64,000 bases of DNA from Holdemania sp. Marseille-P2844 (GTDB taxonomy: Bacteria; Bacillota_I; Bacilli_A; Erysipelotrichales; Erysipelotrichaceae). The stretch is taken from contig NZ_LT635448.1 in the NCBI RefSeq assembly GCF_900120005.1, forward strand, positions 186,001 through 250,000. The letters run 5' to 3'. The notes beneath the pieces were generated by a model that was not told the DNA's origin, did not search any database, and was given only the letters and a program-made list of their open reading frames with translations. How positions within the stretch are numbered: position 1 is the stretch's first letter; the number at the start of each line of letters is the position of its first letter. Positions 24,481 to 31,990 of this stretch are shown in pieces. The position numbers were made by a program, and so were the translations under genes.

Positions 24481-24519
24481 AAGTTGGTCATGGGAAAGCT
24501 TGTTTCCCACTACCAACTT
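24481..24519 (-). promoter_or_regulatory. Inverted repeat abutting the feoA ribosome binding site
   Basis: AAGTTGGT-CA-TGGGAAA-GCTTG-TTTCCCA-CT-ACCAACTT forms a two-part stem (8 bp and 7 bp, all exact, with a 2 x 2 internal loop) around a 5-nt loop. Its foot is directly next to AAAGGAGG of feoA. It could be an operator for a DtxR/Fur-type repressor or an RNA hairpin affecting translation or transcript stability. Confidence 0.7.
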
Positions 24520-24657
24520 ATGTGAAGGGAAAGCGTGCTGCTAGGCTTACGGAACAGCCTGCAAAAAGAAAGGGGGAAAAAGCGGACTTCGATGCGCTGA
24601 ATGATGAAGGAATTCTTACAATTTCTTTGTTCGCTGAAAGAACGAAAAACGGGATGA

Positions 24658-24663
24658 TATAAT
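24658..24663 (+). promoter_or_regulatory. Extended -10 promoter of the 24692 gene
   Basis: TGATATAAT (24655-24663) is a TGn-extended -10, 29 nt before ATG 24692, with no clear -35. It faces away from feoA. Confidence 0.55.
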
Positions 24664-24691
24664 TTTATAAAGAAAGGGGAATTCAAAAGCC

Positions 24692-25426
24692 ATGAAGAAA
24701 ACAAGGGTACTGGAATCCAAAACGCTGACCGTGCTGCTTTTGCTTGTGATTCTGGGCAATGTTATTGGAATAGTCAGCACGCGCCGGCATCAGTTAACGC
24801 CGACGGATTACCGGCACTGCGGTGTTTTTGAGTTCAGCGGAGCAAATGGGAGCGGCCATGTTGAATTTACCAATGCCGAGTCTTCTTATAATATTACACG
24901 GCAGGGGGAATTCTGCGCCAATATGGAATTCTTCGCAAAATCAGAAACCGGGCTGGTTCCGATCTCGGCGCTGAATCGGCTGCATAACGGTGATTCGCTG
25001 CTTGTGATTCCGGTTTATGATTCAGTGTATGCCGAACTGCTGAAGGTCAAGCCGGACACCTCGCCTCTGATGCTGCAAGTGGAAGGTCTGTCTGAAGGGC
25101 TGACAGAGCGGGATCCGCGGCTGGAGGCTCAGAAAGCGGAGATTCTGCGGATCCTGACGCCGCACTTTACGGGACAGCCCGACTGGATTACATATGCCTT
25201 GCGCACAGACGAGCAGGGCGAAGTGAATATGATCATCATCTTTGAGGATCTGGACACTGAACAGATTTATGCCGTGGAGGTCACGGGCGCCTATTTTGAC
25301 GAGCAGGATGTTTTCCATTTTGGAGAAAAAGAATTGCGCCTGGCTGACGTCCGGGAATTTGAGCGGCAGGCTGCTGCGGATTCGACCTGGATCTGGGGGA
25401 ATGGAAAGGGATTGGCGAGCGAATGA
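24692..25426 (+). CDS. Unknown membrane-anchored protein
   Basis: This 244-residue protein has one N-terminal hydrophobic segment (about 12-30, without a lipobox) and a long extracytoplasmic part, so it is probably a signal-anchored protein. The exterior has alternating beta-like segments (V-F-E-F-S-G-A-N-G-S-G-H-V-E-F and V-N-M-I-I-I-F-E-D) and acidic stretches. I do not recognise a family. AAAGGGGAA precedes ATG 24692. The stop overlaps the start of the next gene by 4 nt, and that gene has the same design (one N-terminal helix, extracytoplasmic body of similar length), so the two products probably act together. Confidence 0.75.
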   Translation: MKKTRVLESKTLTVLLLLVILGNVIGIVSTRRHQLTPTDYRHCGVFEFSGANGSGHVEFTNAESSYNITRQGEFCANMEFFAKSETGLVPISALNRLHNGDSLLVIPVYDSVYAELLKVKPDTSPLMLQVEGLSEGLTERDPRLEAQKAEILRILTPHFTGQPDWITYALRTDEQGEVNMIIIFEDLDTEQIYAVEVTGAYFDEQDVFHFGEKELRLADVREFERQAAADSTWIWGNGKGLASE

Positions 25427-26187
25427 AACAAAAAGGAATCAACCTTGTGCTTCTGGCTGTTGCGGCGTTAACGCTGGTTTTGCTTGGACGCAGCGTGATG
25501 CAGGAACCGGTAGTGGCAATCAGCCGCGAAGTGTGGGAATATTATCATACATCCGTATATTCAGGATATCCCTCGACGCCCAATCGAAGAGAATGGAATC
25601 CGCGGCTGCTAAAGGACGATCTGCGCTATGCCCGGCAGGCAGGCGATCTGGAATGGCTCGATCAGCTCAAACGTGTCCAGGCCGCGTCCCGCTGTCAGAC
25701 ACCCCGGTATAACTGGTATCCGGCATGCAATATCCTGCTGACCGACGAACCGCGGATACAGGGATCAATCCCTTTATTGACCCGGGAAGAAGCGCAGACG
25801 CCGGACGTCCAGGCCGCGCTGGAGGAAATCCTGTTTCGCTTTGCCAGCCTGCGCTATAAACAGAATCCCGAAGGAACATTGACGATTGAAAACGCATATT
25901 TTATTGATTCAGAGCTGGGCAATACGGCTCAGCTGTTCGCCTGGGTGAGGGAGGATTTGGGGGAATCGGAAGAAACGAAAACCTTCGTTTTAGTGATCCA
26001 CAATCTCCATCAGGCAGAAAACCGCTGGGTTTACTGGAATGATCACTATGGTTACAGTTCTGATTTTTGCGATCTTGTCCTTCCGCCTGACGAGGACTGG
26101 CCGGAATATCACGCGACCCCGTTGCCGCTGATCGAAGGTGCTTCGATGCGGTTCGATGAAATGGAATGGATGCTCGGCCGTTTGTAG
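25423..26187 (+). CDS. Unknown membrane-anchored protein, partner of the preceding gene
   Basis: This 254-residue protein has one N-terminal hydrophobic segment (about 6-25) and an acidic, aromatic-rich extracytoplasmic body (W-E-Y-Y-H-T-S-V-Y, R-W-V-Y-W-N-D-H-Y-G-Y). No lipobox, catalytic motif or known domain is visible. It is translationally coupled to the upstream gene by an ATGA overlap. No terminator is evident directly after the stop. It shares the anchored design but no obvious sequence similarity with its neighbour. Confidence 0.75.
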   Translation: MKQKGINLVLLAVAALTLVLLGRSVMQEPVVAISREVWEYYHTSVYSGYPSTPNRREWNPRLLKDDLRYARQAGDLEWLDQLKRVQAASRCQTPRYNWYPACNILLTDEPRIQGSIPLLTREEAQTPDVQAALEEILFRFASLRYKQNPEGTLTIENAYFIDSELGNTAQLFAWVREDLGESEETKTFVLVIHNLHQAENRWVYWNDHYGYSSDFCDLVLPPDEDWPEYHATPLPLIEGASMRFDEMEWMLGRL

Positions 26188-26236
26188 ACGAGAAAAAGGT
26201 GAAAACGCCTCTTTCTAAAACGATCATTCTTCTCTA

Positions 26237-26311
26237 TTGCGATTTTTGGATAGGGCATTCAACGAACTGCGATTATTGGAGGTACTGATGAAAAATGAAT
26301 TGCGATTTTTC
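26237..26311 (+). repeat. Three spaced direct repeats in an intergenic region
   Basis: TTGCGATTTTT (26237), CTGCGATTATT (26267) and TTGCGATTTTT (26300) recur at 30 and 33 nt spacing, about three helical turns. They lie between the 25423 gene and the terminator of the flavin reductase gene. No function is assigned; the rest of 26188-26391 holds no gene. Confidence 0.5.
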
Positions 26312-26391
26312 AAGGATCGCTGGATTTCACAAAAGAATCGGTTTGCGCAAAACTTTGTAAAACATAATCTGACGTCCACAAGCTGACAATT

Positions 26392-26437
26392 AAAAAACCA
26401 GACCGGCACAGTGCGATGACTGCGGCAGTCTGGTTTT
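26392..26437. terminator. Bidirectional terminator next to the flavin reductase gene
   Basis: AAAAAACCAGACCG pairs with CAGTCTGGTTTT, one wobble pair. It lies about 50 nt downstream of the minus-strand reductase gene and can also serve the plus-strand pair. Confidence 0.8.
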
Positions 26438-26486
26438 GTCGTTTTGATCTGGAAATAACAGAAATGAAACAGCGTGGGGACTTCCT

Positions 26487-28322
26487 TTATTTGCCCGCGT
26501 TTTTCGCAGCGTTTGTGCCTGCGGTATAACCGGAGAAATTGGCCCATCCCTGCATCATCGCCGTCATGGAATCCGCGCCGTTCGCGCCGCCGACAACGCA
26601 GCCTGCGCCATAGAGATTAGCGATCGGATTGCCTTCCGCATCCACAATCTGGAGATTTTCGTTTGCTTTTAAGCCGCCCAGCGTCGTTGCGAAACGCGGC
26701 TTCTGTTCGACGATGACATAGGTTCCTTCTTTTAAAGCTACCGGATCCGGTTTGTCAAACTGTGTGTCTTTTCCGGCGGCGCACATCTCGTTGTAGTTAG
26801 CGACCGTCGCGGCTAAGCCTTCTGCGTCGATGCCCATCTGGCCTGCCAGCGCGCTCAAATCTTCACCTTTGACGATAATCGGCTTGCCATTGTTGGAAAC
26901 TGAATACCAGTCCTCGATCGAAGCTTCCGAAGGGATTAACTTATCTTCCACAGATTTGGCAAGATAGGCGGCATAGGCGTCTTCATCCATGACCAGATAA
27001 AGAATTTTATCTTCCTGAGCCACGGTAGCATTAGTGATGTCGCTTAATGTGCCGACTTCGCTGACTACGCGTTCACCCTTGGAGTTGACATAAATCGCAC
27101 CGTGGCCGTTGGTCGCTGCCGTCGAACTGGCGGTGGCGGCTAACCCCTTGGTCGGGAGCTTTTCAACACCCTGCGCGTAAACCTTGACTAAATCCAGATT
27201 GATCGTCGCCGCGCCGACTTCTTCACCCATGACCAAGCCATCGCCGGTGTCGCTGTCGCGGCCATAGAACAGATATCCATCCAGCGATTTTGGAAGCAGC
27301 TCCTGGTTCGCGCCGAAGCTGCCGGTCGCCAGGACGACGGATTTCGCGTTGAAGGTGACTTCCTTGCCTGCCGCATCCGTGCCCACAGCGCCGATCACCG
27401 CGCCGTTGTCATCCGTGAGAAGCTTGGATGCCCGCACATCGGTGAACAGCTGACCATGATTTTGTGCCAGCAGCGTCTGCATCTGATCCAGGAAGGAAAC
27501 GGAACGTCCGACAACGCCGATCTGCCGGGAAGCGGAATGATCCGGATACTGCGTTGCGGCCGCGTCATAAGCAATTTTTAAATCGTCGGTCAGCCAGTCG
27601 ATGCACTCGCCGATGTTGTCCGCAAGCAGTCTGACCAGCACCGGGTCGTTCTTTTCCAATCCGACCTTCATGATATCTTCATACAACAAATCGGAAGAAT
27701 CCTGCGTTTCATTCAGGACTTCTTTTTGAATCCGGGAATTGGTGGCAACCATCGTGCCGGCATTTAAGACCGTATCGCCGCCGATGAAGCCGTTCTTTTC
27801 CAGACAGATGACATTCGCTCCGGTCTGAGCGGCCCGTACGGCGGCCGTAATGCCGGATCCGCCTCCGCCGATGACCAGCACGTCGCAGTCATAGCTGTCG
27901 TTGAGTGCTTCCGCCGCGACTTCGGTGTTGAAACGGGTATTCAGATCTGCGCCAGCCTGAGTCAGCGCGTCTTTGACCGCGGAAATAAAGGTGGCGCTGG
28001 TGATCGTCGCTCCGGTAATCGTATCCAGATTGACGGTTTGGTTGGCGATGATCTCATCGGTCAGCTTTTCCATTGCATTGGTGCCGATTCCGGCCGTCTC
28101 CGACGATTCAACGACGTTGATTGATTCGATCGCCTGATCGCTGACCGTCACTTCAATCGTGATCGGCGCGTTGTGGCCGGTGACGGTCGCAGTATAGGTT
28201 CCCGGCGTCAGCGCGGCGGCTGAGGTATCCGGGGTTGGCGTGCCGGCGTCGCCGTTGTTGCCGCAGCCGGCGGCTGAAGCAGCGAGCACCAGACATAAAG
28301 CCAGTTTAAGAAGCTTTTTCAT
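26487..28322 (-). CDS. Lipid-anchored FMN/FAD reductase (flavocytochrome c / FrdA-UrdA-like family)
   Basis: This 611-residue exported reductase starts at ATG 28320-28322 (AAGAGGAGGAAAGACA before it). Order of parts: signal peptide with lipobox Cys20, a Thr-rich linker, an FMN-binding domain ending in D100-T-I-T-G-A-T106 (covalent FMN site), then a large FAD-binding domain from about residue 145 with the dinucleotide motif G-G-G-G-S-G (152-157) and I-G-G-D-T near 180. This design is that of extracellular flavin-dependent reductases such as Listeria FrdA. Residues needed for fumarate are not conserved: the usual H-H-T-M-G-G is F-A-T-T-L-G-G and the usual G-A-N-R-L-G is G-A-D-S-M-T. The acceptor is therefore probably not fumarate. 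A two-component system is encoded divergently. Confidence 0.88.
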   Translation of the reverse strand: MKKLLKLALCLVLAASAAGCGNNGDAGTPTPDTSAAALTPGTYTATVTGHNAPITIEVTVSDQAIESINVVESSETAGIGTNAMEKLTDEIIANQTVNLDTITGATITSATFISAVKDALTQAGADLNTRFNTEVAAEALNDSYDCDVLVIGGGGSGITAAVRAAQTGANVICLEKNGFIGGDTVLNAGTMVATNSRIQKEVLNETQDSSDLLYEDIMKVGLEKNDPVLVRLLADNIGECIDWLTDDLKIAYDAAATQYPDHSASRQIGVVGRSVSFLDQMQTLLAQNHGQLFTDVRASKLLTDDNGAVIGAVGTDAAGKEVTFNAKSVVLATGSFGANQELLPKSLDGYLFYGRDSDTGDGLVMGEEVGAATINLDLVKVYAQGVEKLPTKGLAATASSTAATNGHGAIYVNSKGERVVSEVGTLSDITNATVAQEDKILYLVMDEDAYAAYLAKSVEDKLIPSEASIEDWYSVSNNGKPIIVKGEDLSALAGQMGIDAEGLAATVANYNEMCAAGKDTQFDKPDPVALKEGTYVIVEQKPRFATTLGGLKANENLQIVDAEGNPIANLYGAGCVVGGANGADSMTAMMQGWANFSGYTAGTNAAKNAGK

Positions 28323-28385
28323 TGTCTTTCCTCCTCTTACAATGCAACAAGATAATAATTTAACAATGTGTTGAAAATATTTTGT

Positions 28386-28426
28386 TTTTGACACAGTTTT
28401 GACGCAATTCTGTTGTTTGTTATAAT
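28386..28426 (+). promoter_or_regulatory. Promoter of the two-component operon with OmpR-type direct repeats
   Basis: TTGACG (28399-28404), 16 nt, TATAAT (28421-28426) form a strong sigma-A promoter. TTTTGACACA (28386-28395) and TTTTGACGCA (28397-28406) are direct repeats with an 11-nt period, the spacing used by OmpR-family dimers. The second repeat covers the -35, so autoregulation is plausible. Confidence 0.65.
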
Positions 28427-28444
28427 AAAAACGGGAGAACAAAC

Positions 28445-29149
28445 ATGAAAACGATTTTAATAGTGGATGATAACGAATCGATCTGCAACATCTTATATCA
28501 TTATGGTAAAGAAGCCGGCTACACGATGGTAATCGCGCATACTGGTCAGGAAGGACTTACCTATTTTACCAATTACAAGCCGGATGTCATCCTTCTAGAC
28601 GTGATGCTTCCGGATATCGACGGCTTTGAGGTCTGCCAGTGTATCCGCAAAGTATCCCGGGTGCCGATCCTGATGATTACCGCCAAGACAGCCGATCAGG
28701 ACCGCGTGATGGGATTGGATATCGGGGCTGACGATTATATTCTCAAGCCGTTTTCCTGTCAGGAGGTGATGGCACGGATCCGCGCGGTTTTGCGCAGAAC
28801 AGAGGACAATCCGGAACAGGCCGATTTCGTTTATGGCAATTTAATGATTCAGGAAAGCCGGAATTTAGTCAGTCTGGACGGCAAGCCGATCAATTTGACA
28901 AAGAAAGAAATGGAGCTGCTGGTGCTGCTCGCTTCTCATCCCGGCCGGGTGTATTCCCGCGAGATTCTTCTCGATCTGGTTTGGGGATACAGTGGGGAAA
29001 GCTATGACCGGGCGGTGGATTCCTGCGTGAAGCGGCTGCGCGCCAAGCTGGACGAATATCCGCACCCCTGCTTCTCCATCAAAACGATCTGGGGCGTAGG
29101 GTACAGTTTTGCCTATGAGGAAAAAAAGCATGAGCAAGCTGACAAGTAA
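28445..29149 (+). CDS. OmpR-family response regulator
   Basis: This 234-residue regulator has an N-terminal receiver with the acidic pair D8-D9, phosphoacceptor D52 in L-L-D-V-M-L-P-D-I-D-G, T79 and K101, and a C-terminal winged-helix domain with L-T-K-K-E-M-E-L-L and the ending I-W-G-V-G-Y-S-F. It overlaps the kinase gene by 20 nt. It is divergent from the flavin reductase gene, and the intergenic direct repeats at 28386-28406 are a likely binding site. The inferred role is control of the reductase in response to its acceptor or to a redox state. Confidence 0.95.
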   Translation: MKTILIVDDNESICNILYHYGKEAGYTMVIAHTGQEGLTYFTNYKPDVILLDVMLPDIDGFEVCQCIRKVSRVPILMITAKTADQDRVMGLDIGADDYILKPFSCQEVMARIRAVLRRTEDNPEQADFVYGNLMIQESRNLVSLDGKPINLTKKEMELLVLLASHPGRVYSREILLDLVWGYSGESYDRAVDSCVKRLRAKLDEYPHPCFSIKTIWGVGYSFAYEEKKHEQADK

Positions 29150-30596
29150 GCTGGTCGTTATGTTCAGCGCCGTGATTCTGAGCTATGCGGTGATTCTGGT
29201 GTATAATTTTTCGCACTTCACTGCCGACGTTCTGAATTCACATCACGTCGATATTATTTTCCGCGGCGCGGAAAACGCGGCGGAAACCTTTGAACGCATG
29301 CTTCCGGAAGACACGCGGCCGGATAACTTTATCCAGGCGGTTCGGGATACGGGAAATGCGGAATACAGTCTGGCCCTGCTTTCCGATATCAGCGATTACA
29401 GCTATTCCCTGTGCGATCAAAATGGCGAATATCTGTACTTAAACGAAGATCAGCTGATTCAGAAAAACGATATCACTTTGATCCCGGAAGCGGAAACCGT
29501 CCGGGATTCAGCGCTGGCGGGAGAAAGCTCCTGTCTTGAGTTTCCGACGGAAGAAGGGCATATCATCGCCGGGGCCGCGCCGATTCATAATAATCAGGGA
29601 GAAACTGTCGGTGTTCTTCTGATCCTGCATCAGGCCGGCGATTCCGCGGCGATGCAGTCGAAGATCAACCGTTTTCTTTTCGGGCTGACACTGGTCGTTT
29701 TACTGCTGCTTCTGTTAGTCAGCGTGTTCATGTCCTTTCATTTTACCGCGCCGATCCGGAAAATCACGCAGATTGCCAACGAGCTGGCGCATGGCAATCT
29801 GTCGATTCAAACGAATATCCATCAGAAGGATGAAATCGGACAGCTGGCCTATTCGATGGATCAGCTGGCGATTGAGTTGTGCAAAAGCAAGGAAATTCAG
29901 AGAAACGAAGCGAAAATGCACGATAATTTCCTGGCGGATATCTCGCATGAATTAAAAACACCGGTGACCGTGATTCGCGGGTCGCTGGAATCGCTGGCGG
30001 ACGGGGTGATCAAGAATCCTCAGGATGTCGCCGCCTACTATCGGCAGATGTTGGCGGAAAGTCAGTACCTGCAGAAACTGATTCAGGACCTGTTGATGAT
30101 CTCAACCTTGAAAACCAAGGAATTTAAAATTAAACAGGAGCCGGTTCATCTTTCCGAGGTGATGTCCGATACGGCGATGAGCGCCCGCGGCATGGCGATG
30201 AAAAAGAAAATTCAGTTTGTCACGCAGCCGCCGGAGAATGATTTCGTCATCCTGGGCGATTATGAGCTGATCCGCAAGTTGTTGATGTTGATTCTGGATA
30301 ACGCGGTTAAATACACAGAATCAGGAAAATCTATTTATTATTATCAGACCGACCGCGGAGAAATTGTGATTCAGGACGAAGGCGCAGGCATGGATCAGGA
30401 AGCTCTTTCCAATATCTTTAAACGCTTTTACCGGCAGGGAAAAGGAATTGAGCGCGGCAGCTCCGGAATGGGGCTGGCAATCGCAAAAGAAATCGCCGTC
30501 CGGCATCAGATTGAGATTCAGGTTGAAAGTGCAGTGGGCGCAGGCACGACGTTTACGCTTGTTTTTCCAATAGATAAAATGCATGTTGAGAAATAA
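29130..30596 (+). CDS. Sensor histidine kinase (HAMP-HisKA-HATPase)
   Basis: This 488-residue membrane kinase starts at ATG 29130, with TGAGGAAA 9-10 nt upstream inside the regulator gene. It has an N-terminal helix (about 8-28), an extracytoplasmic sensor region of roughly 150 residues, a second helix (about 185-205), a HAMP linker, the HisKA box D-I-S-H-E-L-K-T-P with His273, and an ATPase domain with N box L-D-N-A-V-K, G1 D-E-G-A-G-M and G2 G-M-G-L-A-I. It pairs with the response regulator upstream. The sensor region has no family I recognise. Confidence 0.95.
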   Translation: MSKLTSKLVVMFSAVILSYAVILVYNFSHFTADVLNSHHVDIIFRGAENAAETFERMLPEDTRPDNFIQAVRDTGNAEYSLALLSDISDYSYSLCDQNGEYLYLNEDQLIQKNDITLIPEAETVRDSALAGESSCLEFPTEEGHIIAGAAPIHNNQGETVGVLLILHQAGDSAAMQSKINRFLFGLTLVVLLLLLLVSVFMSFHFTAPIRKITQIANELAHGNLSIQTNIHQKDEIGQLAYSMDQLAIELCKSKEIQRNEAKMHDNFLADISHELKTPVTVIRGSLESLADGVIKNPQDVAAYYRQMLAESQYLQKLIQDLLMISTLKTKEFKIKQEPVHLSEVMSDTAMSARGMAMKKKIQFVTQPPENDFVILGDYELIRKLLMLILDNAVKYTESGKSIYYYQTDRGEIVIQDEGAGMDQEALSNIFKRFYRQGKGIERGSSGMGLAIAKEIAVRHQIEIQVESAVGAGTTFTLVFPIDKMHVEK

Positions 30597-30914
30597 CAGA
30601 CGATAATGTAACCACTGATTGAAGAATTTCTTAGCATGAGAGTTTATTTCCGTAGTTCCTTAACTGATAATTAAAAAAGCATAAAAAAAAATTCCTGCCC
30701 ACCCAACCGATGCATCAAACGATACCACGGACAGAACGCCCGCAGCGAAAGCGGGGACGGAATTCTTAATTATTAAATATCTGTACATGTAAAATGGCTG
30801 AGATTTTTAATTGCAGAAGCGTGATGTTTCAATGTAACCTGATATCGTATTTCGTCAATTCTTGCGTCTTCCTTCAAAGTGAGGTAGGATTAAAAACAGA
30901 TTGGGAGTGATGTT
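30597..30914. other. Intergenic region with hairpins and a YbaK promoter
   Basis: No gene. AATTCC (about 30690) and GGAATT (about 30760) flank a region that includes a small CCCGC-AGCGAAA-GCGGG hairpin (30739-30755); this may form a weak terminator for the kinase gene. TTGCGT (30862-30867), 17 nt, TAGGAT (30885-30890) is a fair promoter for the next gene. Confidence 0.5.
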
Positions 30915-31376
30915 ATGGCGATTGAACAAGCCCGGGAATATTTAAAAGCATGGGGCTGCGCCGATCAGATCATTGAGCTGGAGCATTCCAGCGCAACGGT
31001 GGCGTTAGCGGCCAAAGCGCTGGGTACGGAGGAAGCGCGGATCGCGAAAACCTTGTCGTTTTGGGTGCAGGATCAGCCGGTGCTGGTCGTGACGGCCGGG
31101 GATCAGAAGATCGACAATGCGAAATATAAGGCGTTTTTCCATGTGAAAGCGAAAATGTTAAGCTATGAGGAAGTGGAACCGGTAATCGGTCATCCGGTCG
31201 GCGGCGTCTGTCCGTTCGGCATCCGTCCGGGAATTCCTGTTTATTTGGATGAATCGCTTCAACGGTTTGAAACGGTGTTTCCGGCCTGCGGCAGCGGCAA
31301 CAGCGCGATCGAGCTGACGCCGGACCGGTTGTATGAAATCGCGCAGGCACAAGCGTGGATTAACGTGTGCAAATAA
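30915..31376 (+). CDS. YbaK/EbsC-family aminoacyl-tRNA deacylase
   Basis: This 153-residue cytoplasmic protein is of the YbaK / ProX / prolyl-tRNA editing fold, which removes wrongly attached amino acids from tRNA. Typical parts are the early S-A-T-V-A-L-A-A-K-A-L, the R-I-A-K-T-L strand, V-V-T-A-G-D-Q-K-I-D with the conserved Lys, and the ending V-G-G-V-C-P-F-G, E-T-V-F-P-A-C-G-S and E-L-T-P. TTGGGAGTG precedes ATG 30915. It is a stand-alone gene, so a trans-editing role on Cys- or Ala-tRNA(Pro) is likely but the precise substrate is not determined. Confidence 0.9.
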   Translation: MAIEQAREYLKAWGCADQIIELEHSSATVALAAKALGTEEARIAKTLSFWVQDQPVLVVTAGDQKIDNAKYKAFFHVKAKMLSYEEVEPVIGHPVGGVCPFGIRPGIPVYLDESLQRFETVFPACGSGNSAIELTPDRLYEIAQAQAWINVCK

Positions 31377-31421
31377 AAAAACATTCCGATCCACGTTTCC
31401 CGTTGACCGGAATGTTTTCGT
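31376..31421. terminator. Bidirectional terminator between YbaK and the pseudopilin gene
   Basis: AAAAAACATTCCG pairs with CGGAATGTTTTC across a 20-nt loop. Confidence 0.85.
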
Positions 31422-31903
31422 TATTCTTCACGAAAGGATAACGGTTTGCATGAACCGGCAGCCTCACACTTTAAATAGGTACCGTTTTCATAGGTATAAT
31501 AATCGGATTTAAATTTCTCACTTGTATAATATTGAATAAGATACGTCGTTTGCCCGTAAAGAATTGAATATCGTTTTGCGAGTTCCTCTCCGATCATTTC
31601 TTCGATTAATTCGGTAACTCTGATTTCATATTCCTGATTGCCTCCCGGCATGGCAGAGTTAAAAGGAAGGAGAACTTCGCTGTTCTGATTAAGGAGATAG
31701 CCTTCCTGAACGCGGGCCTTGATGTCGGCGGCGGTAAACGCTTTATCAATTTGTTTCAGATTATTCAATGCGGCGGTATCCGCTGCCGTTTCTGTGAAAC
31801 CGGTCAGCTTGGGGACCAGCATGATTAACAAGGCCACCAGAATCGCAACAACGACAATGCATTCAATCAAAGTAAAACCATTTTTCTTTTTTTTCTCTTT
31901 CAT
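31421..31903 (-). CDS. Type IV pseudopilin-like protein (prepilin N-methylation signal)
   Basis: This 160-residue protein starts M-K-E-K-K-K-K-N-G-F-T-L-I-E, a class III prepilin signal: basic leader, Gly at -1, Phe at +1 and Glu at +5, followed by a 20-residue hydrophobic helix. It should be cleaved by a prepilin peptidase and assembled into a ComGC-like pseudopilus. The body has two Cys near the end (C-E-A-A-G-S-C) that may form a disulfide. ATG 31901-31903 is used; an earlier in-frame start would put 17 residues before the basic leader. No assembly ATPase, peptidase or other pilin gene is near, so it is an orphan. Confidence 0.8.
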   Translation of the reverse strand: MKEKKKKNGFTLIECIVVVAILVALLIMLVPKLTGFTETAADTAALNNLKQIDKAFTAADIKARVQEGYLLNQNSEVLLPFNSAMPGGNQEYEIRVTELIEEMIGEELAKRYSILYGQTTYLIQYYTSEKFKSDYYTYENGTYLKCEAAGSCKPLSFREE

Positions 31904-31990
31904 CCTTATCACCGCATTAAGTATATCAATTTGACTGCGGTTAGTTATATTCAATTACAGTATAAAACTTTCTGATTGTGTAAAAAGGGA

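Noticed and set aside
26237-26311. CRISPR-like array
   Set aside because: Only three short imperfect repeats of about 11 nt with no true spacers and no cas genes.
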